Made by a program: the position numbers and the translations under genes. DNA of 64,000 nt from an uncultured Clostridia bacterium (GTDB taxonomy: Bacteria; Bacillota; Clostridia; UMGS1810), in the NCBI GenBank assembly GCA_934500875.1, contig CAKSTL010000005.1, forward strand, positions 1-64,000. Direction: 5' to 3'. Positions 42,999-51,845 of the stretch are shown here, piece after piece (the stretch's first letter is position 1; every line of letters begins with the position of its first letter). The notes below the pieces were generated by a model that saw only the letters and a list, made by a program, of their open reading frames with translations, searched no databases and was not told the origin of the DNA.

Positions 42999-44299
42999 TA
43001 ACAAGCAAAAAAACGCTTATCGCCCTTATTGCGCTTGTGCTTGTCTTGTGCGCAGGAATATTTTTTGCATTAAAATACACAAAGCCCGATACCGATACGG
43101 AGGATAACGGCAGCGACAGCATTGTTACGGCGTTTGAAAAGGATATATCGCTTCTCGATTCTGTTACCGTTACAAACGAAGGCGGCGAATATACCCTTGC
43201 GAAAACGGGCGGCGAAACCTATGAGGCGAACGGAAACAGCGAAATAATTTTGAAAAACAGCAGAGTTAAATTTTTGTTTGAGCAGATTTCAAACATCACG
43301 GCGGAAAGTCTGGCGGAGGAAAATGCAGAGGATTTGTCAAAATACAGCCTTGACAAGCCCTCATCAGCGGCGACTGCGCACTTTTCGGACGGCGACGTAA
43401 CCTTTAAGGTGGGCGGTCAGACATCCAAAGGCTCTTACTTTTTTGCGGTTGACAATTCCGTTTATATTGTCAGCACGTCTTTTGCGTCGCTGTTTTCAAA
43501 CGAGCTTTCGTATTACAGGGAAACGAGCATTTTAAACGTTTCGGCGGACGATTTGACCTGCATTTCGTTTGCGGGCGAGAACGATACGGTCACTCTTAAA
43601 AAAGAGGGCGGCGATTGGAAAATGACTGCGCCGCTGAATACCGACGCATATATCGGCTCGGTGTCGGAGCACGTCCTTACAAAAATAGGCAGCCTTTCGG
43701 TAACCGAATTTATCGAGGATAACGCAAGCGATTTGTCAAAATACGGATTTTCAAAATACGTTTATTTTGAAGATTCAAAAGGCGCAAAGCAAAAGATTTT
43801 TGTGGGAAACAAGTCGGGCGACGGATATTTTATTATGTGCGAAGACTCAAAAAGCGTGTATACGGCGCCAATGGATTCGCTCTCATTTATAAGCCTTAAG
43901 GCAATAAACTTTACCGACGGATTTGTGTGCCTTACAAATATCAAGGATATAACCGGCGTTGACGTTTATGACGCCAAAACGGGCGGAAAATATACGTTTT
44001 CCATAATAAGAAACGGCGATAATGAAACCTACAGTGCAAATTCGGCTGAGGTTACAAAAGAAAAATTTACCGATGTATATCAAAAAATTATCGGAATAAC
44101 GGCAAAGGATTTTGCGTACGGCTTAAACGGCAAGGATAAGGTGTGCGAAATTGTTTATCATATGAACGACAAAACGGATATTACGGTTGAATTTTTTGAT
44201 TACGAAAGCCGTAAATGTATTGCAAACGTCACGGGCGGCAAAAGCTTTATCGCTTTGTCGGGCGACGTTGAGGATATGCTTGCGGCGGTTAAAAAATAG
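42995..44299 (+). CDS. DUF4340-like membrane-anchored protein
   Basis: A 434-residue protein with one N-terminal membrane segment (about 7-28). A repetitive extracytoplasmic beta-rich domain follows, with repeats such as LEAENAEDLSKYSLDKPSS and VTEFIEDNASDLSKYGFSK, the DUF4340 hallmark (a residue pair D-L-S-x-Y-x-L/F). Function is unknown, but DUF4340 proteins often follow GldG-like genes. AAAGGAGGA at 42981-42989 sets ATG 42995. Confidence 0.85.
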   Translation: MITSKKTLIALIALVLVLCAGIFFALKYTKPDTDTEDNGSDSIVTAFEKDISLLDSVTVTNEGGEYTLAKTGGETYEANGNSEIILKNSRVKFLFEQISNITAESLAEENAEDLSKYSLDKPSSAATAHFSDGDVTFKVGGQTSKGSYFFAVDNSVYIVSTSFASLFSNELSYYRETSILNVSADDLTCISFAGENDTVTLKKEGGDWKMTAPLNTDAYIGSVSEHVLTKIGSLSVTEFIEDNASDLSKYGFSKYVYFEDSKGAKQKIFVGNKSGDGYFIMCEDSKSVYTAPMDSLSFISLKAINFTDGFVCLTNIKDITGVDVYDAKTGGKYTFSIIRNGDNETYSANSAEVTKEKFTDVYQKIIGITAKDFAYGLNGKDKVCEIVYHMNDKTDITVEFFDYESRKCIANVTGGKSFIALSGDVEDMLAAVKK

Positions 44300-44339
44300 G
44301 CGCATTTTGCGAATACAAAAGAAGGATTGAGAAAATTTT

Positions 44340-47300
44340 ATGAAAAGAGTTTTAAGTATTATTGCGGCGTTTGCTGTTCTTTTTGCTTCCCTGCAGGCTT
44401 TGGCGGCTGAGGATGAAATCAGCGTATATGCCGGCGGTATCGGTGAGGCGGAAATTCTTACCGACGCAGATAAGTTCAGTCTTGAAAATACCGACGGCGT
44501 AACGGCGCTTGTTGCGTGTTTTTATGATTTTGCCGACCACACAATATCGCTTCTTTCGGATGTTATAAACAAAGAAGTGCTTATGGACAAAATTTACCGT
44601 ATAGATTTTAAAAGCGCCGCTGCGGCACAGGACGCATACGTAATTTTAAAATCGCATCCGAACGTTAAAACGGTTGACTATGACAGAGAAATTAAGTTTG
44701 ACACCGATGACCCCGATATTTCGGAGGATTTTTCGTCCGCCGCTCCTATGGAGAATACGGACGGAGATTATCCTTACAACGATTATGATTTGTACGGCGG
44801 CAAAAACTGGTATCTTGACGATATAAATGCGCCCAAAGCTTGGGAGGCAATGAAAGAATACGACAATGTTTATCAAAACAGCGCCTGCGTTGCGGTTATT
44901 GACAGCGGAATAGACACAAATAACCCCGACCTCAAAAACCGTATTCTTACCGACGGTGACGGCAATATGATAGGCTACAACCTTCTTTCTAATTATTCGG
45001 CAAGCTTTGAGGATGATTATTCATTAAAAAATACCTATCACGGCACACGTGTTTCGTCCGTCATTGCGGCAGAGGCAAACAACGGTGTGGGAATTTGCGG
45101 TGTTGCGGGCGAATTTAATGTTAAAATTCTTCCGATAAAGGTGTTTAATTCCACAGGCGACGGCGCTACCGCCTCGGTTTTGATAAAAGCTGTCAACAAG
45201 GCAGTTGAAAACAACGTCGACGTAATAAATATGTCAATCGGAAGCGTGCTTCCCATTGACACTGCCAACAAGGTTGAAACTATGCAGGAGGCTATAAATG
45301 CCGCTGTCAATGCGGGCTGCGTTGTGGTTGCGGCGGCAGGAAATCACTATTCGAATCAGCTTATGTACCCTGCAAGCTACGATAACGTAATTTCGGTTGC
45401 GGCGTATGACACAAACAGAAACAGGTCGGTTTTTTCGCAGTATAACGAATATATTGACGTATCGGCACCGGGCGAGAGTATGGCTCTTCTTTTGCACAGC
45501 GACGGCGGAATTATTACCGATTCTACGGTTAATAAAAAGTCGGCGGGAACGTCGTTTTCCGCTCCCATTGTGTCGGCAGCGGCGGCGCTTTTAAGAATTG
45601 CAAATCCCGATATCACGCCTACCGAAATTGCAAATATCATCAAAAACAGGGCGGACGATTTGGGCAGAGAAGGTTACGATACCTTCTACGGCTTCGGAGC
45701 AGTAAACCTTGAAAAAACGGTAAAGAGCGCTTACGACGGCTTTGTTGAAATAAAAAGTCTTGAATATACAAAAAATCTCAATGTCGCAGTGGGCGAAAGC
45801 AGGCAGATTGAAACGCAGATACTTCCGGCAAACGCACAAAATCCCGTTTTAAAATATAAATCGTCCGACACAAGCGTTGCAACCGTGTCAAACAACGGCG
45901 TTGTGCTCGGCGTGTCGCCCGGCGAGGCGGATATTTACATCACAACGGATTTTGACACCGAATTCTCAAAGGACGAAAAAGGCAACAGCTTTTACTGCCA
46001 TGTTTTTGTAAAGCCCGATATCGTGTCCGACGGCAAAGTGAGCGTTCGGACGGGCGAAATAACCTCTCCGACGGACGTTTCAAACGGCGAATTCATATTT
46101 TATGCCGACGGGAAAATATGGAGGGCTGTAAAGGACGGCACGGACGTATCTTTATCGGCGGCGGCATCTGTAAGCAAACCGTATGAATTTTGCGAATACC
46201 TTCCCGACAGCCCGGTTTTCAAATATGCGCTTGTAAGAAAAATTGACAAAAGAATAATTTTTGCAAAAGACGCTGCCTTTACCAGTATGCGCTATTATCA
46301 GGATACCGACAGCAATCCCACATATGTTGCGGCTGCGCACAACAAAAATGAGTTCGTTGTTGTGTCGTCAACGGGAAATATTATGCATTTTACACCGCCG
46401 GAAACGGATTCGGGCAGTTTAACTCCGGTTGCCAACACAATTTATCTGGACGAAAATAAAACAAACAAGCTTTATGTAAACGATATAGCATACATATCGC
46501 ACGAAAAATGCGGATTTTACGTAATGACGGGCAAAAGCGATGCGGGAGTGCAGTATATGTATATTGCCGATTTCAAAAACGGTTCGATTGACGTAAGACA
46601 CGTTAACGTAAGCCTTGAAAACGGCGAAATGTACGAAAAGCTTTTGGTTGAAGGGCAGTTTGTGTATGTTCTTACGAACAAGGCGGTTTACACCATTAAA
46701 ACAGGAAGAAACGGAACAAATCTTGCCACGAGCGGCTCTTTGGCAAAGTATGCCGATATAGACAGAAAACTTATTAAAGACATAAATATGATTACCGTAG
46801 GCGGCGCAAGGGTGCTTGCGGGATTTGGCGCAAACAACAATCTTTACGTTATCGGCAGGGGAGCGGAAAACTTTTCTGTAAAATCCTACGGCGGAACGCT
46901 TACAAACCTGATTGAGTTTAACGGCGGCCTTTTCAGCGTTGCGGACGGAAACCTTAATTCCGAGAAGGTAAGCTATGTTCCTGCCGAAAACAAGAGCCTT
47001 ATATCTCAGCTTTGCACTTATAAGGTTAATATTCTTGACAAAAAGAAGCGCCTTGTTGAAAATTATCCTTCCGACGGCAAATTTACCGTGGAATACTATG
47101 CCGAAACCATTGACAGAATAATTTTTGAAAACGAGGGCTACGGCGAAAATTCCGCCGCACAGAACAGACTGCCTGTTTCGGTTGTTTTTGCGGTATACAA
47201 TGCCGACACCGGGCTTTTGGCAGATGTAAGGGTGAATAATTTTATGCTCGATTATGCGTATGTTTCCAAAAGTCCCGAGGACAGCATAGGCTCGCTTTTA

Positions 47301-47441
47301 AAATGCGAAGAAACGTTTAATCTGGGAAAAGGAAATTATTATGCCAAAATTATGACGTTTAAGGGAAACAATTTTTACTGGCCGAAGAAAAACGAGTCGA
47401 CCGATACGCTTGATGTTTTTGCAAAAACTTTGGGCGAATAA
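44340..47441 (+). CDS. secreted subtilisin-like serine protease (S8) with Ig-like domain
   Basis: A 1,033-residue exported protease: signal peptide (1-23), a pro-region (about 50-125), then the S8 domain with Asp188 (VIDSGIDTNNPDL), His234 (YHGTRVSSVI), Asn335 (AAAGNHYSN) and Ser405 (GTSFSAPIVSAA). A Big_2-like bacterial Ig domain spans about 480-560. The C-terminal half reads like short beta repeats of propeller type. No cell-wall anchor or SLH domain. It begins 40 bp after the DUF4340-like gene and ends at a terminator, so may belong to that operon. Confidence 0.92.
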   Translation: MKRVLSIIAAFAVLFASLQALAAEDEISVYAGGIGEAEILTDADKFSLENTDGVTALVACFYDFADHTISLLSDVINKEVLMDKIYRIDFKSAAAAQDAYVILKSHPNVKTVDYDREIKFDTDDPDISEDFSSAAPMENTDGDYPYNDYDLYGGKNWYLDDINAPKAWEAMKEYDNVYQNSACVAVIDSGIDTNNPDLKNRILTDGDGNMIGYNLLSNYSASFEDDYSLKNTYHGTRVSSVIAAEANNGVGICGVAGEFNVKILPIKVFNSTGDGATASVLIKAVNKAVENNVDVINMSIGSVLPIDTANKVETMQEAINAAVNAGCVVVAAAGNHYSNQLMYPASYDNVISVAAYDTNRNRSVFSQYNEYIDVSAPGESMALLLHSDGGIITDSTVNKKSAGTSFSAPIVSAAAALLRIANPDITPTEIANIIKNRADDLGREGYDTFYGFGAVNLEKTVKSAYDGFVEIKSLEYTKNLNVAVGESRQIETQILPANAQNPVLKYKSSDTSVATVSNNGVVLGVSPGEADIYITTDFDTEFSKDEKGNSFYCHVFVKPDIVSDGKVSVRTGEITSPTDVSNGEFIFYADGKIWRAVKDGTDVSLSAAASVSKPYEFCEYLPDSPVFKYALVRKIDKRIIFAKDAAFTSMRYYQDTDSNPTYVAAAHNKNEFVVVSSTGNIMHFTPPETDSGSLTPVANTIYLDENKTNKLYVNDIAYISHEKCGFYVMTGKSDAGVQYMYIADFKNGSIDVRHVNVSLENGEMYEKLLVEGQFVYVLTNKAVYTIKTGRNGTNLATSGSLAKYADIDRKLIKDINMITVGGARVLAGFGANNNLYVIGRGAENFSVKSYGGTLTNLIEFNGGLFSVADGNLNSEKVSYVPAENKSLISQLCTYKVNILDKKKRLVENYPSDGKFTVEYYAETIDRIIFENEGYGENSAAQNRLPVSVVFAVYNADTGLLADVRVNNFMLDYAYVSKSPEDSIGSLLKCEETFNLGKGNYYAKIMTFKGNNFYWPKKNESTDTLDVFAKTLGE

Positions 47442-47450
47442 AAAATAAAA

Positions 47451-47483
47451 AGCCGCTCCTTTTTTTGCGAAGGGGCGGTTTTT
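47451..47483. terminator. terminator after the S8 protease
   Basis: CCGCTCCTT (47453-47461) pairs with AAGGGGCGG (47470-47478) with one G-U pair, followed by TTTTT on the + strand and preceded by an A tract, so it can work for both converging genes. Confidence 0.75.
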
Positions 47484-47566
47484 GAATTGTGAGTTTTTTT
47501 ACGTCCTGTAAGGTGCAGAAAATATATTTTTCGGTGCAATGCCGTCTTTATTGATAAGCGGATTTT

Positions 47567-47803
47567 TTATATTATCCGCACCAGGCACAAAACGGCGCAA
47601 ACAACAACAAACGATATTGCAACAAACGGAAAAATGCGCTTTTTTTCTTTTTTTACAGCAAAAATTCTCATAGCGTAGCTGTTTACAATGTCCTCCGCCT
47701 GTGTGATTATGTTGGGAATTTCGGTCTTATCGGCAAAATTTTTGCCTTTTTTGTTTTTCTGCGGAACAAATCCGTCAAAATCCTGTTTGCCGCCGAACGT
47801 CAT
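47567..47803 (-). CDS. small tail-anchored protein downstream of spoIIE
   Basis: I do not recognise a family. The 78 residues have a polar, basic N-terminal part and one C-terminal membrane helix (about 58-77), so the bulk probably faces the cytoplasm. GGGAGG precedes ATG 47803. It lies 93 bp downstream of spoIIE on the same strand and could be co-transcribed with it; a sporulation link is only suggested by position. Confidence 0.65.
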   Translation of the reverse strand: MTFGGKQDFDGFVPQKNKKGKNFADKTEIPNIITQAEDIVNSYAMRIFAVKKEKKRIFPFVAISFVVVCAVLCLVRII

Positions 47804-47896
47804 ATTTTTTCCTCCCGTAAGGCATAGGAGAGTAAAAATCCGTATGCCTAAGATTTTGTTATGATAAAATAATTCCCAAATTTTTACTTGTTTATA

Positions 47897-50212
47897 CTAA
47901 TATACCCTTGCGCATATAACCGTCATATCGTCCTTCGGCTTTTGCGCCTCGTTTGCAAGCGCCGCCTTTAAAATATACGCCGAAAGCTCTTTTGCGCTGT
48001 CGCCCTCTGCCTCTTTAAGCGTCGAAATAAGCTTTTCTTCGTCCTCAAATGCGTCATAAATTCCGTCGGTAATCATAATTATAATGCTTTGGCGGTTTAA
48101 ATTTTTTACGCATATTTTTTTGTCAACGTTCATAAGAATTCCTATGGGAAGCGACGAAAATTCAACCTTTTCAACGTTTTTGCCGTTTTTGATGTAGCTG
48201 TTTGCGCCGCCCACCTTTATAAAATGGGCGATTGCACGGTCTAAGTCGATTGCGCACAAATCGAGGGTTGCAAAAATTTCGGAGTTGCTCTTGAGTAGGA
48301 GCGCCGAGTTTATTATGTTAAGAGCTGCGCCTGCGTCAAAGCCGGCTTCAAAAAACCGTTTCAAAAGGCTTACCGCACTCTCGCTCATATTTGCCGCTGC
48401 TTCGCCCGAACCCATTCCGTCGCTGACGGCAACCATATGACCGCCCGAAAGCGGAACCGAAACGTATGAATCGCCGCAGATTTCCTCGCCGTCCTTCGGC
48501 ATGGATGAGGCGGCTGTTTCAACCCAATATTTCATAGCCGGATAAAATTTAACCATCATATCCTTTCCGCCGCCCGAAATCTGACCCAGTCTTACCTTTT
48601 TGCACAAAACCTCCTCTGCAGAAGCGGCAATCTCTTTAACGGATGCGTCTGCGTTTGCACAAATTGTAATTTCAAATTCGCCGCTGTTTCCGCTTACCAC
48701 CGCCCACACAAATTTAGGGCTTATGCCCCTTTTGCTGAGAGCGGCTTTAATTTCGCCCTGCACGGCGGCGTCAATGCCGATATCCGTTGTATCGAGCGTG
48801 TTTTTTATAATTTTGGACAAATCCTTAATCTGCATTGCTGCGGCATTTTTGCTTTCCAAAATTTTGCCCTTCCAGTATTTTGACATTGAAAAAATTTCGT
48901 ACATATTGTTAAAAGAGGTGCAAAATTCCTCCTGATGTATGCAGGTTTCTTTAAGACCGTCGGGAAGCTGTTTTGTAAGAACCTTTCCGTTAAGCCTTGC
49001 AAGCGAGAACATTTTAAGCATATGCTGATATGTTGTCTGATAGTTGTTCTGCCAGCAGTTAAAACGCATTGTGCAGTCGGCGCACACCTTTTTTGAGGCG
49101 CTGTCAAAAAAGGCAATAAGGTCTTTTTTCTCCAAATCTCCGCCCAGTTTTTCGTCCGTGAAATACATATCCGCAAGGTGTTCTATAGAGCGTGACATTG
49201 CATAGATTTTTGTCTTTACAATGGTTTTGAACTGAAGTGCACGCTCGGTTTCCGAGTCGTCGGCATTTTTTAATTTTCCCGAAAACGAATATGCGCTGTC
49301 AAACATACGCTTTGGCAGAACCAGAAGAAGAAACACCGCCGCTATAATTTCGTAAATGCTTATAAGCACTTCGCCCGACGAGTTTAAAAATATTGTGATT
49401 ATCGTGTTTGCAAGAATAAATCCGAGGCACACGCCGAGCCTGCCGTAATTTTTGAAAAGCCCCGCCACCATGGACGAAAACGCAAATGCGCCCACCGTTG
49501 CACTGAGGTTGAAATTGTTCATCCCGCTTGCCACGCCGCAAACCACTCCGATTGAGGCGCCCATTCCCATTTCGCCGCTCTTGTCAAAAATAAGAATTAA
49601 AAGTATGCACAGTATATTGCATATTTTAACGCCGAACAGGGGCGGAATACGTGAAGCGGCAAACACGCACACCGCAAAAAATGCGGTAAGGCAAACAAAT
49701 TCGTCCTGCGAAACAATGCTTCTTTTGGTGTATTCTTTAACAATCGGCACAGCCTTGTCCATAATGAACACTCCGACAAACGCAACGAACGATTCGGTTG
49801 CGCAAAGCACAACGTCGTAGAGAAGAAGCGAATCCATATACGACGCCGCAAGTCCCGTCAAAAACAGCAGCGAAGCCGAAACAGCCGCCTTTGCGCTTGT
49901 GCGCTTTATGGGAAAAACTATGTTCAGTGCGGTGTAGATAAGAATGGGAACTATGTATTTTATGCTCATTTTCGCTCCCACCGACAAAACTGCGGACACG
50001 GCTATGGCAAGAAATTTGAAAACCGACGCTTTGCAGAGCGTGCCGCTTGCATAAAAGGATATGCAAAACGGAATATACCCTCCGAAAACGGTTGAAAACG
50101 AACATATTACGCCGAGCAGTATATTGAAAATTTCATCTTTATACGCCGAAATTTCGCTCCTGAACGGAAAATTTATCCTGATTGAGGACGGATTAAACTT
50201 TAATTTTTGCAT
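47897..50212 (-). CDS. spoIIE: stage II sporulation protein E (PP2C phosphatase)
   Basis: Dephosphorylates the anti-anti-sigma factor SpoIIAA in the forespore, releasing sigma-F. The 771 residues have about ten N-terminal membrane helices (to about 300), a middle region with CADCTMRFNCW and a C-terminal PP2C-type domain (about 575-771). That domain has GDSYVSVPLSGGHMVAVSDG, GMGSGEAA and MITDGIYDAF carrying the metal-binding aspartates. AAGGAGG precedes ATG 50212. The gene shows that the organism can at least begin sporulation. Confidence 0.95.
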   Translation of the reverse strand: MQKLKFNPSSIRINFPFRSEISAYKDEIFNILLGVICSFSTVFGGYIPFCISFYASGTLCKASVFKFLAIAVSAVLSVGAKMSIKYIVPILIYTALNIVFPIKRTSAKAAVSASLLFLTGLAASYMDSLLLYDVVLCATESFVAFVGVFIMDKAVPIVKEYTKRSIVSQDEFVCLTAFFAVCVFAASRIPPLFGVKICNILCILLILIFDKSGEMGMGASIGVVCGVASGMNNFNLSATVGAFAFSSMVAGLFKNYGRLGVCLGFILANTIITIFLNSSGEVLISIYEIIAAVFLLLVLPKRMFDSAYSFSGKLKNADDSETERALQFKTIVKTKIYAMSRSIEHLADMYFTDEKLGGDLEKKDLIAFFDSASKKVCADCTMRFNCWQNNYQTTYQHMLKMFSLARLNGKVLTKQLPDGLKETCIHQEEFCTSFNNMYEIFSMSKYWKGKILESKNAAAMQIKDLSKIIKNTLDTTDIGIDAAVQGEIKAALSKRGISPKFVWAVVSGNSGEFEITICANADASVKEIAASAEEVLCKKVRLGQISGGGKDMMVKFYPAMKYWVETAASSMPKDGEEICGDSYVSVPLSGGHMVAVSDGMGSGEAAANMSESAVSLLKRFFEAGFDAGAALNIINSALLLKSNSEIFATLDLCAIDLDRAIAHFIKVGGANSYIKNGKNVEKVEFSSLPIGILMNVDKKICVKNLNRQSIIIMITDGIYDAFEDEEKLISTLKEAEGDSAKELSAYILKAALANEAQKPKDDMTVICARVY

Positions 50213-50260
50213 AACTTTTCCTCCTTGGTACAGTGACTGCGCTTTTTTCTCTGTTCGTTT

Positions 50261-50294
50261 ATTATAATTTAGAAAACGTATAGAATTATGTCAA
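50261..50294 (-). promoter_or_regulatory. spoIIE promoter with 22-bp spacer (Spo0A-type)
   Basis: On the - strand TTGACA (50289-50294) and TATAAT (50261-50266) are perfect boxes but 22 bp apart. Spo0A-activated sigma-A promoters of Bacillus (spoIIG, spoIIE) have 21-22 bp spacing. The -35 box overlaps TTTGACA, one base off the Spo0A box TTCGACA. Confidence 0.6.
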
Positions 50295-50327
50295 AAAAAG
50301 GGCGAAAAATTTAAATATCTTTCGCCC
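50293..50327 (-). terminator. terminator of the ACT-domain gene
   Basis: On the - strand GGGCGAAA (50320-50327) pairs with TTTCGCCC (50300-50307), followed by T7. The T tract runs into the -35 region of the spoIIE promoter. Confidence 0.85.
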
Positions 50328-50399
50328 CTGTTTTGCATAAAACAAGTTTGTTTTATAATTTTTAGGATTTTTTTAAAAATAAATGCAAAAAACGATAGG

Positions 50400-50837
50400 T
50401 TATTTTGTAAATCCGCAAAGAAAAGGCTCGGTTTTAAACGACGGCAAAATAAGCGAAATTTCATACGGCGACGCAGATATAAGGCTGATGTCGGCATTGT
50501 ATTCGGATAACGGGTCGAGAATGTTTTTTACCAAAAACGATGCGTCGTCAAGGTTTTCGCCCAGAATTGTGATTTTTGAATTTTCGCTTCTCACGGTTGT
50601 AAGAATACCGCTTTTATGCCCGGTGATTTTTAAAATTTCGCACACCGCCTCTTTGTTTACCGCAAGTGTAACCGCACCTGTTATGTGCGATATGTTGAGC
50701 GAAATAATGCGGATGTTTTTTTCGGAAAGGCTGTTTATTACGGTGTATGCAAGGTGAGGTATTTTTTGCGGCGGCACAATTTCAGCCACCGCAATGTCAT
50801 CTGTAACGGTGATTTTTGTTACAATCGGCGATTCCAT
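50400..50837 (-). CDS. stand-alone ACT-domain protein (aspartokinase-regulatory-like)
   Basis: A 145-residue protein that resembles the C-terminal tandem ACT regulatory part of aspartokinase: IVTKITVTDDIAVAEIVPP, HITGAVTLAVNKE, then YNADISLISASPYEISLILP. There is no kinase domain. It lies next to asd-dapA-dapB, the pathway aspartokinase feeds, so a lysine-sensing or regulatory role is plausible. GGAGG five bases before ATG 50837 sets the start. It is bounded by terminators on both sides. Confidence 0.75.
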   Translation of the reverse strand: MESPIVTKITVTDDIAVAEIVPPQKIPHLAYTVINSLSEKNIRIISLNISHITGAVTLAVNKEAVCEILKITGHKSGILTTVRSENSKITILGENLDDASFLVKNILDPLSEYNADISLISASPYEISLILPSFKTEPFLCGFTK

Positions 50838-50860
50838 AATTACCTCCGTCAAAAAGGGTC

Positions 50861-50895
50861 AAAAAAAGAACTGCCAAAATCTAAAAAGCAGTTCT
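50861..50895 (-). terminator. terminator after dapB
   Basis: On the - strand AGAACTGC (50888-50895) pairs with GCAGTTCT (50867-50874), followed by T6. It separates the dap genes from the ACT-domain gene 30 bp further on, or acts as an attenuator for it. Confidence 0.8.
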
Positions 50896-51058
50896 CTTTT
50901 GCAAATTAATATTTTATATGTCTGTTAACGGCTTGCATTTTATATACATTTAAAATGCGGTTTTGCCGTATGCTGTAGGAGCGTTTGTGTTATATGCGTT
51001 CAAATTGATTGCATATACGCCAAAAATGTTTGTATATGCCATCGGAGCAGTTTGGCAA

Positions 51059-51814
51059 CTACACATTCATAATGTCCTGCATATTGTAAAGCCCTGCGCC
51101 CTTGCCCGACAAAAACTTTGCCGCCCTTATGCTGCCGAGGGCAAAAACCTCTTTGCTTGCGGCTTTGTGCGTAATTTCCACAATTTCGTCGTTTCCGGCA
51201 AAAATCACCGTATGCTCGCCCACAATGTTTCCGCCCCGCACCGAGTGAAGCCCGATTTCGTTCTTCTCTCTCTTTTTTCTTACCGAATGGCGGTCGTAGA
51301 CGTATTCGGGATTTGTTGAAAGCTCTTTTTTAATTTCGTCTGCCAGCATAAGCGCCGTGCCGCTCGGAGCGTCAATTTTTTGATTGTGGTGCTTTTCGAT
51401 TATTTCTATATCGAAGCTGTCTGCAAGAACTCTTGTCGCCTGACGTGCGAGCAGCGAAACAAGATTTACGCCGACCGACATATTTGCGGTGTAAAATACA
51501 GGGATTTTTTTTGCCGCCCCGTGTATTTTCGACACTTCTTCTTTTGTATATCCCGTTGTGGCAACAACAAGTGAAATGTTGTTTTTTGTGCAGTAAGAAA
51601 GAATTTTTTCAAGATTTGCCGGATGCGAAAAATCTATCAGCACATTTGCCGCACATTTTATTTCGTCAAGGCTGCCGTATACCGGATAATCAAAGTTTTT
51701 TTCCGTATTTATATCAAACCCGGCAACGATTTTTACCGTTTCGTCATCCTTTGCCGCATTTGAAATTACCCTTCCCATTTTTCCGTTGCAGCCGCTTAAA
51801 ATAACGTTTATCAT
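51059..51814 (-). CDS. dapB: 4-hydroxy-tetrahydrodipicolinate reductase
   Basis: Third dedicated step to diaminopimelate and lysine, NAD(P)H-dependent. The 251 residues begin MINVILSGCNGKMGRVI (nucleotide-binding loop) and carry the active-site signature EIIEKHHNQKIDAPSGTAL. AGGAG sets ATG 51814; an in-frame TTG six bases upstream is less likely. It follows dapA by 31 bp. Confidence 0.95.
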   Translation of the reverse strand: MINVILSGCNGKMGRVISNAAKDDETVKIVAGFDINTEKNFDYPVYGSLDEIKCAANVLIDFSHPANLEKILSYCTKNNISLVVATTGYTKEEVSKIHGAAKKIPVFYTANMSVGVNLVSLLARQATRVLADSFDIEIIEKHHNQKIDAPSGTALMLADEIKKELSTNPEYVYDRHSVRKKREKNEIGLHSVRGGNIVGEHTVIFAGNDEIVEITHKAASKEVFALGSIRAAKFLSGKGAGLYNMQDIMNV

Positions 51815-51845
51815 TTGCAAAAACTCCTATTTATACCAAAAGCGG

